A DNA stretch of 64,000 nucleotides from JBFWNG01 sp050251195 (GTDB lineage Bacteria; Bdellovibrionota_B; Oligoflexia; Oligoflexales; Oligoflexaceae): positions 8,642-72,641 of the forward strand of contig JBFWNG010000016.1 in NCBI GenBank assembly GCA_050251195.1. Direction: 5' to 3'. Below, in pieces: positions 35,196 to 44,582 of this stretch. Below the pieces are notes generated by a model. It saw only the letters and a list, made by a program, of their open reading frames with translations, did no database searches and was not told the origin of the DNA. The position numbers and the translations under genes are program-made. Every line of letters begins with the position of its first letter. The first letter of the stretch is position 1.

Positions 35196-36128
35196 CTATT
35201 GTTTATATGGAAAATCTTTCCAGCCGAGGTCAAGCGCTTCGACATGAACAAAGGGAATCTCTTCCTTTTGCGCTTGCCCGGCGAGCTGGAAGATCATTTT
35301 TGCATCCGGATCGAGCGGATAAGATTTCTTCTTTCCGGCCCAGTCCTTAATGCGTAATTTCGGCTTTAAGAAAATGCCCGGAAATACCCGCCTTGACATC
35401 ACCACCTTTGCGCTTTGGACGGACTTTCGTACCAATGTGGAGGGTTGCAAATGACTCAAGACAATACGATCGAGATCACCGTAGCACAGTTTTCCACCAT
35501 GAAAACGCACTCGATCCCAAGTCGGAAGCAATTCCAAGGAGGCGATAACCGCGTTAAAATCGAAAACCTCCTTTCGTTTCTTTTGAAAAAATTTGCGCTT
35601 CGGCAAAGCACACTTGAAACGAGCCACATCTGCCAGAGTCGACAAAGGCAATACGGATGTTTCCTTTTGGAGACGAGCCCCTAGTTCCACTTGAGGATTG
35701 GTGAGCACAACCATCGAGTGAATAGCCGAAGACGAAACAAGATTGTCTCGCTGCTCGAGCCACCGTCCGAGGGCATTTGTCTTCTCTTGATTGAGCCCAA
35801 TAGGATCTTGGAAAGTTTTCTTACCCTGCCCTCGGGTTTGAGTCCAACCGTCGGCATGTTTTTCGAGAGCCCCACCCCAATGTTTTACCTCTATCACGAG
35901 CACCGCCGCCCGACTAACCAGGATGATGTCGATTTCGTACTTTCCAGAACCATTAGGCTTAGGCACACGAACCGAGTTAAAAAGGCGCGCGCCGCGACCG
36001 CAATCCTTCAGAACGCCCTGCAAACATTCGTAAGCTAGCCGTTCTCCCAGTTCTCCGGCTTGGTCACTTTCCTCGGCGAGGAATTTCTTTTGCGCTTTAT
36101 TGATCCATGCGAGTTTTTCTGCGAACAT
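35196..36128 (-). CDS. NERD domain protein
   Basis: 310 residues with AAGGAG upstream. Residues ~25-140 form a nuclease-related (NERD) domain: GERLAYECLQ, then DIILVSRAAVLVIEVKHWGG, carrying the D-(x)n-E-x-K pattern of PD-(D/E)xK nucleases. The C-terminal half is basic and unassigned. Probably a cytosolic DNA- or nucleic-acid-processing protein; activity is inferred. Convergent with the GlsB-type gene. Confidence 0.85.
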   Translation of the reverse strand: MFAEKLAWINKAQKKFLAEESDQAGELGERLAYECLQGVLKDCGRGARLFNSVRVPKPNGSGKYEIDIILVSRAAVLVIEVKHWGGALEKHADGWTQTRGQGKKTFQDPIGLNQEKTNALGRWLEQRDNLVSSSAIHSMVVLTNPQVELGARLQKETSVLPLSTLADVARFKCALPKRKFFQKKRKEVFDFNAVIASLELLPTWDRVRFHGGKLCYGDLDRIVLSHLQPSTLVRKSVQSAKVVMSRRVFPGIFLKPKLRIKDWAGKKKSYPLDPDAKMIFQLAGQAQKEEIPFVHVEALDLGWKDFPYKQ

Positions 36129-36354
36129 TCCTAAAACTCCTTACAGGAGGAAATAGTTCTTTCCATCTCCGCAATTTCTTTTTTCTTTACCTGATATGAT
36201 ATCCCATCGAATCCAGACGCAGTAGCCCATTTTCAAGAAGACTGTCCCACCTATAGCGGTTTTTGCTAGCAGCCGTGCAATAAAACCGGTATTGATAGAA
36301 CAAATCTATTTTAATGGGCGCACGGGACATAAACCAAAGATGAAGGGAGCTTTT

Positions 36355-37536
36355 GTGGCATTTTTCAGAATGACGTCTTTCGCATTTTTTCTGACTCTAA
36401 CGGTCAGCTGTCAGCCTAATTCAAAGAACGGTCTCTCTACGGGAAAGGGAACGGGCGATGTGCAAAGGCTTTTGTACGTGGCGAACGACAGTACCGCACA
36501 GATTGATGTTTTTGACATAAATGACAATCACACCAAAATCCGCTCCTTTGACGCGAGCGCGAATACTGGTACCGGACCTATGAGGTATCGAGGACTCAGC
36601 GCTCATCCCGGGACCGCTAGACTTTATTTATCTGATTCCAATTTTGGTGTCGTGGCAGCCTACGATCTCCTCACAGACAGCTTGATCTGGGTCAAGAAAT
36701 ACGACACATGTCCATTCCCCGATCGTATTAACGTTAATAGGAACGGAACGGCGGTTTTTGTTCCTTGCAAAATGGAACCTGAGCACCACATGGTTATCGA
36801 CGCCAATACAGGTGATATCCTCAATACTTATGATATGGCCCATTTTCCGCATAATACTTTCGTAGGAGAACAAGGCAAATATATGTATCTCTCCGCATAC
36901 CGCAATCCTGTAGTGTATGCCGTCGAACAAAATACTTTCGAAAAAGTAAAAGAAATAACCGGATTTGTGAATGACATCGGATCGGGTGTTCGCCCGTTCT
37001 CGGTAGACGAAGGCGAGCAATTTCTTTTTGCGACTGAAAATGACAAACTAGGATTCGGTGTCGGAGACATTGAAAAAGGCCAGCAGATCTTTTATGTTCC
37101 GCAAGTGACGCCGAGCGAGCGCACTCAGTACCCGGCGGCAGAAGCGCCTCGACCTCACGGTGGCCAGCCGCCAAGCCATGGCATGGCTGTACGCCCTGGC
37201 TCTAAAGAAGTTTGGTTCCTTGATGACGCCTGGGGTTATCTCTACGTGTACGACACTTCGCCGCTATACCAAGATCCTCCTCAAGTCCCCGTCTTTAAGA
37301 CGCAGGTCCCTCTCTTTGAAGACATTACGAAGGTGTGGACCGAAACGCGATGGCGTTGGGTTGCTATGAGTGCTGACGGTAAGTTCGTGTATCCAGCGAG
37401 CGGTATCGTTGTGGACGGCGACACGAAGCAGCGCCTACCGTTTAAGATTACGCCGAGCGAGAAGCTTGTTGAAATTCAGTTTGAAAACGGGAGACCGATT
37501 CGCGTGAGTGGCCAGAATGGCGGCGTCTACAACTAA
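36355..37536 (+). CDS. YncE-like beta-propeller lipoprotein
   Basis: About 393 residues from GTG 36355. This start is chosen because AAGGGAG lies 6 bases upstream and the lipoprotein signal (TLTVSC) is then of normal length. The body consists of propeller-like repeats with 'YVANDSTAQIDVFD', 'LYLSDSNFGVVAAYDL', 'MYLSAYRNPVVYAV' and 'VYPASGIVVDGD' blades, similar to YncE/lactonase-type seven-bladed proteins. His-rich loops (HGGQPPSHG) occur near the fifth blade. Surface or periplasmic role unknown. Followed by a strong terminator. Confidence 0.82.
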   Translation: MAFFRMTSFAFFLTLTVSCQPNSKNGLSTGKGTGDVQRLLYVANDSTAQIDVFDINDNHTKIRSFDASANTGTGPMRYRGLSAHPGTARLYLSDSNFGVVAAYDLLTDSLIWVKKYDTCPFPDRINVNRNGTAVFVPCKMEPEHHMVIDANTGDILNTYDMAHFPHNTFVGEQGKYMYLSAYRNPVVYAVEQNTFEKVKEITGFVNDIGSGVRPFSVDEGEQFLFATENDKLGFGVGDIEKGQQIFYVPQVTPSERTQYPAAEAPRPHGGQPPSHGMAVRPGSKEVWFLDDAWGYLYVYDTSPLYQDPPQVPVFKTQVPLFEDITKVWTETRWRWVAMSADGKFVYPASGIVVDGDTKQRLPFKITPSEKLVEIQFENGRPIRVSGQNGGVYN

Positions 37537-37562
37537 ACCGGATTGCATTACATGCAGAAGAG

Positions 37563-37594
37563 AAAAGGCAATGGAACTCCATTGCCTTTTTATT
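37563..37594. terminator. 12-bp intrinsic terminator, bidirectional
   Basis: AAAAGGCAATGG-AACT-CCATTGCCTTTT followed by TATT. A perfect stem with A-run and U-run, between the propeller gene and a convergent small-protein gene. Confidence 0.92.
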
Positions 37595-37600
37595 GTCGGT

Positions 37601-37924
37601 TCAGGAACCGTCACCGCCTGGTTCGATTTCAGTTACCGGACATCCTGGAGCGACATGATCCACCTTAATGTAGTACGCATTTCCCCATGGAATCACTGGT
37701 GCCTGGGCAGGCACACCGAATGTTACTACTTGCATCGATGTTGGGCTATTATCTGATCGATCTTCCACACCGATGGTACCTCGTACCGCCTGCTCCGTAT
37801 CGTCCTCGATACTCTTGTCTACTGCCGCTATGATAGCGTTCTTTCGACACTCACGACTGATCAAGCCAAACGCTTGCGATGTCGACAGGGCAATTCCAAC
37901 TGCGATTGCAATATTTCTTTTCAT
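37601..37924 (-). CDS. small secreted protein, pair member without lipid anchor
   Basis: 107 residues with an ordinary signal peptide (cleavage near AFGL). It is a paralogue of the lipoprotein gene just upstream (37962-38342). Shared marks are S-R/K-E-C near the start, a helix ending A-x-D-K, 'VVTFGVP' versus 'VVTYRIP', VIPWG, and a C-terminal GC then GDGS. Two Cys probably form one disulfide. Function unknown. Confidence 0.8.
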   Translation of the reverse strand: MKRNIAIAVGIALSTSQAFGLISRECRKNAIIAAVDKSIEDDTEQAVRGTIGVEDRSDNSPTSMQVVTFGVPAQAPVIPWGNAYYIKVDHVAPGCPVTEIEPGGDGS

Positions 37925-37961
37925 AATATGTATCCTTTCGTTTACTGTTTCTTAAACTGTT

Positions 37962-38342
37962 TCAAGAACCATCGCCAGTTCGAGTTACGCTTTGAACCTT
38001 GCAACCTTTCAATAAGACGTTCCATTCGTCACCCCAAGGGATAACGCTTCCTTTGTCGGGGATACGATAGGTCACGACGTTAAATTCTTCGTTGCTCGGC
38101 ACATACTTGATCGATACAGCAAAGCGCGGGAATGCTCCGACGGAAGTCAACTGCATTTTGTCCAAAGCCTTGTCCAATGCACCCGCAACGGCAGCGCGCT
38201 TACACTCTTTGCTCGGTTGAAAATCTTCCGACGGATCGGTACCAGTCCAGTCGTTCTTCATGCTACTACCGTTCCCCTCGGACGTGCGACAACCCGCAAC
38301 GACCAACAAGCCGGTCAATAGACTTGGAATTAAAAGCCTCAT
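37962..38342 (-). CDS. small lipoprotein, lipid-anchored pair member
   Basis: 126 residues with a lipoprotein signal ending at Cys18 (LVVAGC). After a Ser/Gly/Asp linker the ~80-residue domain matches that of the secreted neighbour 37601-37924 and ends in the same GDGS. So the same domain is exported once anchored and once free. The genes are 37 bases apart on one strand. Function unknown. Confidence 0.8.
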   Translation of the reverse strand: MRLLIPSLLTGLLVVAGCRTSEGNGSSMKNDWTGTDPSEDFQPSKECKRAAVAGALDKALDKMQLTSVGAFPRFAVSIKYVPSNEEFNVVTYRIPDKGSVIPWGDEWNVLLKGCKVQSVTRTGDGS

Positions 38343-38505
38343 TCGATGCCCTCCTCTCTTGCTAAAGTATTAGCGATCTTATTTAGTATGGATTATTGTA
38401 CCTTCTTTCGAAGCTAAACAGAACTATGGACCCTCAACATTATTTGAGAGGTGGCTTTAATTTTTTTGAATTGATTCAATGGTATGCAGGGAAATCGAAA
38501 GGTTT

Positions 38506-39447
38506 CTACATCACCCTTCCAGAGCGCCTTTCCTCCGCTATCGCCGCATCGGGCCCGTACGGGTGGCCGCCGAAGCCGTGACGCATCATTGCGATGGCTC
38601 TAGCCCAACGTTTCTGCTTGTCTCTTGAAGAAAAAAGCTGGTTTACGGATTGGCTTATAACCGGCACTGGGACTTCCATTTTGAGGGCATCCGACACGAG
38701 CCAGTTGACTTCTCCGGTGTCCTCGACGTGGGGAGGAATGTCTTCCATTCCCTTATGTTCGCGATAGGCTTGTTCCATAAGTTCTATCAGCCACGAGCGA
38801 ATGACCGAGCCATGCGCCCAACATTTCAATACGTCCGCAGTCGCTATCTCCGCGTGGGGCCAACGTTCCAACAGGTCTATCCCTTCACCAATAGCTTCAA
38901 GCATTCCAAATTCAATTCCGTTATGAACTAATTTCGTAAAATGCCCGGCTCCCGGCGGGCCAGCGTATACAAAGCCACCAGGCACTGCCAACATCTCGAT
39001 AATTTTCTGCACAAACTCAACTGGTTCTCGGTCGCCTCCGGCCATAAAACAGGCGCCTTGGCGTGCCCCTGATACTCCCCCGCTCGTACCAAGATCAATG
39101 AAATGTATCCCATGCTGGCTCAGTGTGTGATATCGATGCATCGAATCGCCCCAGTATGAGTTCCCGCCATCGAGGACTATGTCTCCCTTTTCCAAAACGT
39201 TAGAGAGTTCTTCTAGAATCGCATCGACAGCCTTTCCAGCCGGTACATAAATGAAAACGACTCTTCTCTGAGGCAGAAGTTGTTTTAAAGCCGAGATCTC
39301 TGCAGCCCTTTGCAGTCCTGCCTCGATCAGTGTTGAACTTGGTTTGTCGAGCGTATAGCCCACAACGCCAATCCCCTTCTCCATGGCTTGAAGAGCGAGG
39401 CCGCCGCCCATTTTTCCCAGGCCGATGATACCGATGTTGATATGCAT
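38506..39447 (-). CDS. gnd: 6-phosphogluconate dehydrogenase, short (GndA/NAD-type) form
   Basis: 313 residues from ATG 39447, which has AAAGGAG upstream. N-terminal Rossmann motif GIIGLGKMGGGLA, then the 6PGDH signature region: GGNSYWGDSMH, LGTSGGVSGARQGACFMAGG and GHFTKLVHNGIEFGMLEAIGEG. The ~310-residue length matches the short decarboxylating type (YqeC/GntZ-like, often NAD-dependent). It lacks the long C-terminal part of the ~470-residue enzyme. It produces ribulose-5-phosphate from 6-phosphogluconate. Divergent from the transducer/glucose dehydrogenase operon with an 88-bp shared promoter region. Confidence 0.93.
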   Translation of the reverse strand: MHINIGIIGLGKMGGGLALQAMEKGIGVVGYTLDKPSSTLIEAGLQRAAEISALKQLLPQRRVVFIYVPAGKAVDAILEELSNVLEKGDIVLDGGNSYWGDSMHRYHTLSQHGIHFIDLGTSGGVSGARQGACFMAGGDREPVEFVQKIIEMLAVPGGFVYAGPPGAGHFTKLVHNGIEFGMLEAIGEGIDLLERWPHAEIATADVLKCWAHGSVIRSWLIELMEQAYREHKGMEDIPPHVEDTGEVNWLVSDALKMEVPVPVISQSVNQLFSSRDKQKRWARAIAMMRHGFGGHPYGPDAAIAEERRSGRVM

Positions 39448-39534
39448 GAGCACTCCTTTCAACTGTATCCATAGAAGCAACTATCGTTCCATCATGGCAC
39501 GCTATCTGCAAAATGATTCACGGAGGAAAAAAGC

Positions 39535-39912
39535 ATGACAACAATCGGACGAAAAATGTGGGCGATACCTGAGGGATATATTCCACCCGGCAGCACTGGC
39601 CCCAGCCCTGAGATGCTCAGTCATGAAACAGCGTGCATTCTCAATACCAATAATTCGGACGCTCACATTGAAATTCAGATCTACTTTTCCAATCGCGAGC
39701 CTGCGGGCCCATATCACATCACTGTTCCTGCTCGTCGAACTCTCCACCTGCGTTTCAATTCTCTTGCGGATCCAGAATCAATTCCGAAGGGGATGGATTA
39801 TGCGAGTGTCTTTTTGTCGGATGTGCCCGTTGTTATTCAACATACGCGGCTCGATTCCCGCCAAGAAGCAAACGCACTCTTGAGCACCATCGCTTTCGGA
39901 GGAGAGATTTGA
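39535..39912 (+). CDS. sensory rhodopsin transducer-family protein (ASRT-like)
   Basis: 125 residues matching the Anabaena sensory rhodopsin transducer family over its whole length: WAIPEGYIPPGSTGP, LSHETACILN, IEIQIYFSNREPAGPY, TVPARRTLHLRFN and DVPVVIQHTRLDS. The Anabaena protein is a small beta-sandwich tetramer. The wider superfamily has been proposed to bind small molecules such as sugars. No rhodopsin gene is in the window. Its last four bases overlap the TTG start of glucose 1-dehydrogenase, so the two are coupled, which supports a sugar-sensing or carrier role here. Confidence 0.92.
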   Translation: MTTIGRKMWAIPEGYIPPGSTGPSPEMLSHETACILNTNNSDAHIEIQIYFSNREPAGPYHITVPARRTLHLRFNSLADPESIPKGMDYASVFLSDVPVVIQHTRLDSRQEANALLSTIAFGGEI

Positions 39913-40955
39913 AAGCATTGACGGTGTTTCCTGGAGTCAAAGGAGCATGCCTCAAGGATGTGCCAGAACCAGTTAGCGACAGCAACTCTCTCCTTGTGGA
40001 AATGGTGGCTGTAGGTATTTGTGGGACGGACAGAGAGATCGTCGAAGGGCATTATGGTTGGAAGCCTCCAAACTGTGACTATCTCATCATTGGACATGAA
40101 TCGTTAGGACGAGTGATTTCGGCGCCGCCACAGTCTGGCTTTGAACCTGGCGATCTTGTTGTTGGTATCGTTCGACGACCGGATCCGGTGCCGTGTTCGT
40201 CATGTGCCGTTATGGAATGGGATATGTGCAGCAATGGACTGTACAGCGAGCGAGGGATTAAGGAACTCCATGGTTTTTGTTCTGAGAAATTTCTTCTAGA
40301 ACCGAATTTTGCGGTGCGCACCGATCCAACGCTAGGAGTCCTCGGCGTCCTTCTTGAGCCCACAAGCATAGTGGCAAAGGCTTGGGAGCAAGCTGAACGA
40401 ATAATGAGTCGAACGCATTATAGACCTGCGAGAGTTCTCATAACAGGAGCCGGACCCATCGGACTTCTTGCAGCTCTGATTGGACGCCAACGAGACTTGG
40501 AGGTCCACGTGCTCGACAAGGTAACCTCTGGACCCAAGCCGACTCTTGTGCGTGAATTGGGGGCCACATACCATAGCGACTGCGAATCATTGGCGCCGCT
40601 CAAAAATACTTTCGACCTCGTTTTTGAGTGCACAGGATCAAGCTCCCTAGTCCTTCAGGTGATATTGATTGCAGGGCCGAATAGCGTTACCTGTTTAACA
40701 GGAGTATCCTCCGGACATCGCAAAGTCGAGGTTGACGTCAGCTGCGTTGCGCGAAGCGTCGTTCTGGAAAACGGCGTCATATTCGGTACGGTCAACGCCA
40801 ATAAGAGACATTACGACCTAGCGGCTCACGTTCTTGACGTCGCCGATCGCGGCTGGCTTGGAAAACTTATCACCAGAAAAGTAAAACTGAACCAGTGGGA
40901 ACAAGCTTTGGCAAAAAACAAAGAGGACATAAAAACAATAATTGTTTTAGAATGA
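39909..40955 (+). CDS. gdh: glucose 1-dehydrogenase (zinc MDR, archaeal type)
   Basis: 348 residues starting at TTG 39909, which overlaps the previous stop and follows GGAGGAG. Medium-chain dehydrogenase motifs are the catalytic zinc ligands in GICGTD and IIGHE, and a lobe with PVPCSSC and DMC that probably holds the structural zinc. A cofactor Rossmann site ITGAGPIGLLAAL follows. SERGIKELHGF is typical of the Sulfolobus/Thermoplasma glucose dehydrogenase group. It oxidises glucose (and likely other aldoses) to the lactone with NAD(P)+. With the divergent 6-phosphogluconate dehydrogenase it suggests a gluconate/pentose-phosphate route. Confidence 0.9.
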   Translation: MKALTVFPGVKGACLKDVPEPVSDSNSLLVEMVAVGICGTDREIVEGHYGWKPPNCDYLIIGHESLGRVISAPPQSGFEPGDLVVGIVRRPDPVPCSSCAVMEWDMCSNGLYSERGIKELHGFCSEKFLLEPNFAVRTDPTLGVLGVLLEPTSIVAKAWEQAERIMSRTHYRPARVLITGAGPIGLLAALIGRQRDLEVHVLDKVTSGPKPTLVRELGATYHSDCESLAPLKNTFDLVFECTGSSSLVLQVILIAGPNSVTCLTGVSSGHRKVEVDVSCVARSVVLENGVIFGTVNANKRHYDLAAHVLDVADRGWLGKLITRKVKLNQWEQALAKNKEDIKTIIVLE

Positions 40956-41079
40956 TAAATCCAACAATCCTTTGTCTCATGCAGGCAGCCAAAAAAGTGA
41001 CCTATATGAGAAACCATGATAGCCTATAGCCTAAGTACCGTCTTTCACTCAGAAATCTAACCAAGGAAGGGGTTGATCA

Positions 41080-42201
41080 ATGCGCTATCATCATTTTGCA
41101 AAAGCTGTGCTTGTTCTGTTGGTCGTCACAGCGGCCTGTAAAAAAGAAGAAGAAAAAAAGGGAAAAGCCTCGGCTTCATTGATGAAGTCAGAGACCGTAT
41201 CGGTCTCCCTGCATTCCCAGGACGGCAATGACTTGGTGGCCGAAACGGGCAGCTACGTTCAAAGCTTCACCCCCGAATCGCTCACCATTCCCATATTTAA
41301 AGTTAGCTTATGCGCTGGAGGTGACACCTGGAGCTGCCGTTCTATTTACCTTTGCGAAGACAATACCTACGAAGGCTGTGCCGTCGAACTTTCTGATATC
41401 GACGCCTTTGTCAATGCGATCAATTCATCGCCCACGGAATTAGAAGCTGGAAAAACTTTTGATTACATAGGGGTTGAGTTCTGCAAAGAAGACCAACGCG
41501 ATGGAATTCAGCATATTGTGGTCAAAGGAACGGTGGACATACAAGGTACAACGTATGCAACCGATCCTACTGCCGGATTAGTAGAGGGCACTGAAGGCGA
41601 AGCTACCGACATCGAGGTAGAGGGCGGTTGTGCTAGTTACTATCCTCTTTCATCGCCTGTAACCATCGCCGAGGATGTGGAAGTCAAAGCACAAATCTTC
41701 TTTGACGCATCTATGGCGGTTTATGGAGGTGTCGCAGGTGGAGCGGAAAACACTCGTAGTTATAACGATACGGGCGGATGCGTTGGAGACGAAGACGCCT
41801 ATGTTTGCGCTCCTGTCGTCACCGTGGTGTCCACCGTAGATAGCGGTGAACCTGAAGCAGAACATTATCTCTTGGCAAACATTGATTCTTCCGCAGATAA
41901 CGCACCTACCGCGTCAGCCGTATTGTATTTTAACAGTGACGGGGAGCCCATTGGCGGTGTCCAGAACACGTATCGTCTATCAGGTCCGACGGTCGTATGG
42001 GGCGACGTTTCCATGGGCGGAGGACTAGGCCTAGCAGTTACGGAGGTCGACGACAACGCGGTGACCTTCGGAGAGCCAGACGAAAATAGACAGCTAGTTG
42101 ATTGGTTTAAGGAGTTCAAGCGTGAGGACCATACAGGAACTTATACCTTTGACAACCGAGGCGAAGAAGCAGAAGGAACTTATAAAGCAACCAAATTCTA
42201 G
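41080..42201 (+). CDS. acidic lipoprotein of unknown function
   Basis: 373 residues, GGAAGGGG upstream, lipoprotein signal ending at Cys21 (VTAAC) followed by KKEEEKKGK. The mature protein is acidic, with paired Cys in short loops (SLCAGG, SCRSIYLCED, GCAVEL). It resembles the lipoprotein at 52116-53204 in the SACKKEED start, acidity and Cys spacing, though overall similarity is low. Followed by a strong terminator. No domain recognised. Confidence 0.78.
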   Translation: MRYHHFAKAVLVLLVVTAACKKEEEKKGKASASLMKSETVSVSLHSQDGNDLVAETGSYVQSFTPESLTIPIFKVSLCAGGDTWSCRSIYLCEDNTYEGCAVELSDIDAFVNAINSSPTELEAGKTFDYIGVEFCKEDQRDGIQHIVVKGTVDIQGTTYATDPTAGLVEGTEGEATDIEVEGGCASYYPLSSPVTIAEDVEVKAQIFFDASMAVYGGVAGGAENTRSYNDTGGCVGDEDAYVCAPVVTVVSTVDSGEPEAEHYLLANIDSSADNAPTASAVLYFNSDGEPIGGVQNTYRLSGPTVVWGDVSMGGGLGLAVTEVDDNAVTFGEPDENRQLVDWFKEFKREDHTGTYTFDNRGEEAEGTYKATKF

Positions 42202-42219
42202 TCAGACATTCTAATAATT

Positions 42220-42255
42220 GAGGCGGCTTTTCTTACGAACAAGCCGCCTCTTTTT
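42220..42255 (+). terminator. intrinsic terminator
   Basis: GAGGCGGCTT / AAGCCGCCTC (10-bp stem, 11-base loop) followed by TTTTT, 18 bases after the preceding stop. Confidence 0.93.
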
Positions 42256-42293
42256 ATCTAAAAGAATTCTTCTCTAATTTAACTCCTCGTCTG

Positions 42294-44438
42294 TCACGGA
42301 GCCGCAGCCGGCGCACATCCAACAGGTGCTAAACATTTTTGTTTGTTCTGCTTCGTGGGCTCGCCGATTTGAGGCAAGAGAGAAATAACCTTTGGATCCA
42401 TCTTCTTGACCTGTTCGGGCGGAATCACGACCGTCGGTTCGGAATCTTCGTTTGGAATCGCGCTTAGGTCAACACCGTCTCGGCTGCCTTCCGGAAACGG
42501 AGTTTTGGCGAGAGGTCCGTCCGTCAAACCGAAAGAGCTTCCCGATGGAGAAGATTCACCAGGAAAGCTGTTAAACAGCGCGGGATTTTGTCCCCAGAAT
42601 TGGTCAAATGTTTCTGGACGTGTAAATACGATCGGAAGAAACGGAGGTTCGAAAACAATTTTCACCTTCGTGGGAACGCCTTCTGAACCGTCGTGGCTAA
42701 AGCATATGGGCGCCGGAAGAACGGCTGCCTCAAGCGCGATTGGCACGGAGAACGCGACAGATCCTTCGTCCGGCTTATAAGGCGGCGTAATTGGCCACAT
42801 CCAGTCATTGAGGGTCCATTTCTGATTGTGAAATTTAGCGATATATCCCTTACCCGACGGAGTCACTGAAATTAAACCGTAAGCGGGATTGTAGTAATCG
42901 CCACCAAGACCTTTGCCAGGTGCCTTGTTGGGCCCCTTGACGTCGGAAAATTTGCAAAGCATCGTCATGTTCCAGAACTGTTGGTCGTTCGCCGTGTCAA
43001 CATTTGAACTTTCTCCCATCGGATCCACAGGAGTATTAGGATTGACGACTCGTTCAGCTGGGTCATCATAGAATTTCTCAGGTGCTGGTTGACCTGGCAA
43101 CCACAGAGCTCGGTACGTGTTGTGCATCATGTTCCATATGTAATCACGGTCGTTGGCTTCGTTGCTAAAAACGGCGATCGCTGTGCTGTCGTTAATGCCG
43201 TCGTCGGGGTTTGTGTCAAAAACATAATTGACTTGCATGGTGTAGCCTTCGACAATCCCCCAGTGATAAATGTGGCGCACGGTTTCGTGTCCTGGAACCG
43301 ATGGATACTTTTGGCGGAAATCCAGCCAACCAAAGCCGATGAATTTGTTGCCGTCGCGATAGCGGTGATAATCCTGAAGCGCGAGTTCGAAGCTCTCTGG
43401 GCTAATGAGGCGCTTCCCGTCGATTACTCCTTTAGATGCCAAGAACAGAAGCCAGCGAGTGACGTCCGCAGGCGTTGTCATGATGGAAGCCGCTGGACCG
43501 ACTTCGATAAGACCTGGGTTCGTGCGATCGATTTGATAAGAACCCAAAGCTCCGTCTTTCAGCATCCAGGAGTATCCTCTTGCAACCCTCTCTTCGATTT
43601 CCGGCCGTGCTCTATCAGCCAAGAAGTAAGAATCATTCATGCCAAGCGGCTTTAAAAACTCTTCGCGGATAACGTCTTCCCAACTGTTGCGTAGAGTAAT
43701 CTTCGCGAGGATCTTTCCAACGATCATGAAGTTGATGTTGCTATAGTGAAAATCATGGCGGTTATGAAAGCCTCCCGGAGGATCGAGTGGCTTGAGCTCA
43801 GGAGTAAGATCTTTAATCGTTCGCAGAAACCTGAGACGGTTGAAAATTTCTTCTTTGTTCAGAGTGGTCAGATAATACAAAGCATTATGGGGAATCATAC
43901 CGGTTCGATGAGTTAATAGGTCCGCTACTGTCAATTGATCGGTCAATTTCGGATAAAAAAGCTGGAAGTCCGGAAGATACTTTTTGACCAGCATCTTATC
44001 GGGCGGCTCTAGACCTTGGCTCTTCAGGCGATCATAGATTTTCACCGTTGCGAGACCAGTAAATCCCTTCGATCCAGAGCCGAAAGCAAATAAAGTATCA
44101 GGCGTAACGGGTATATTCTTTTTGCGGTCTGCTAAGCCGAAGGAGCAAATAAGGAAAACCTTTCCGCCCTTAACAATCGACACTGCTGATCCCCGAGGAT
44201 AGTCCGGTACCGTCGTACCGCCGATAATATTTCCTTTGTAGAAATCGTAATAGGTCTTAAGGGCTTCGCCCATGCGCTTGGCTTCTGGATCTTCGGGCGT
44301 TGGGGAAATGCAACTTTCCGTAACAGGTTGACCTAAATTGCTTGCCATAAGCCCACCGGAATTTTGATGGATGCTTTTACAAGCAAGGGGGACTAGCAGC
44401 AATAGCCCTGACAACAGACATATTGACCAACGCATCAT
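42294..44438 (-). CDS. beta-lactamase-family serine hydrolase lipoprotein
   Basis: 714 residues with a lipoprotein signal ending at Cys20 (VPLAC). Residues ~75-460 form a class C/penicillin-binding-protein-like domain: the SxxK nucleophile motif in FAFGSGSKGF (Ser121, Lys124), LADLLTHRTGM (read in the protein as VADLLTHRTGM), and YxN in HYSNINF (Tyr232, Asn234). The last ~250 residues are a Pro-rich extension without a recognised domain. Family members are carboxypeptidases, esterases or transpeptidases; resistance to beta-lactams is not implied. Monocistronic. Confidence 0.88.
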   Translation of the reverse strand: MMRWSICLLSGLLLLVPLACKSIHQNSGGLMASNLGQPVTESCISPTPEDPEAKRMGEALKTYYDFYKGNIIGGTTVPDYPRGSAVSIVKGGKVFLICSFGLADRKKNIPVTPDTLFAFGSGSKGFTGLATVKIYDRLKSQGLEPPDKMLVKKYLPDFQLFYPKLTDQLTVADLLTHRTGMIPHNALYYLTTLNKEEIFNRLRFLRTIKDLTPELKPLDPPGGFHNRHDFHYSNINFMIVGKILAKITLRNSWEDVIREEFLKPLGMNDSYFLADRARPEIEERVARGYSWMLKDGALGSYQIDRTNPGLIEVGPAASIMTTPADVTRWLLFLASKGVIDGKRLISPESFELALQDYHRYRDGNKFIGFGWLDFRQKYPSVPGHETVRHIYHWGIVEGYTMQVNYVFDTNPDDGINDSTAIAVFSNEANDRDYIWNMMHNTYRALWLPGQPAPEKFYDDPAERVVNPNTPVDPMGESSNVDTANDQQFWNMTMLCKFSDVKGPNKAPGKGLGGDYYNPAYGLISVTPSGKGYIAKFHNQKWTLNDWMWPITPPYKPDEGSVAFSVPIALEAAVLPAPICFSHDGSEGVPTKVKIVFEPPFLPIVFTRPETFDQFWGQNPALFNSFPGESSPSGSSFGLTDGPLAKTPFPEGSRDGVDLSAIPNEDSEPTVVIPPEQVKKMDPKVISLLPQIGEPTKQNKQKCLAPVGCAPAAAP

Positions 44439-44582
44439 AAAAACACCTTTTTTATGTTTCCTTTATTATAACAACTGTCGGTTCGCTGGGCAAAGTTGGG
44501 GGGTCGCTTGCCTCATGTGGTAAGACACGTCAAAACGTTGAATTCTCTAAAAGTTGCAGCACCTTTGCGGGCTTTAACTTCT

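Noticed and set aside
36355..37536. Start at an upstream in-frame ATG (36340) or further upstream
   Set aside because: No ribosome site precedes those codons, while GTG 36355 has AAGGGAG at proper distance and gives a normal lipoprotein signal.
42294..44438. Possible antibiotic-resistance beta-lactamase
   Set aside because: The motifs define the wider serine-hydrolase/carboxypeptidase fold. The lipoprotein signal and long C-terminal extension are not typical of resistance enzymes.
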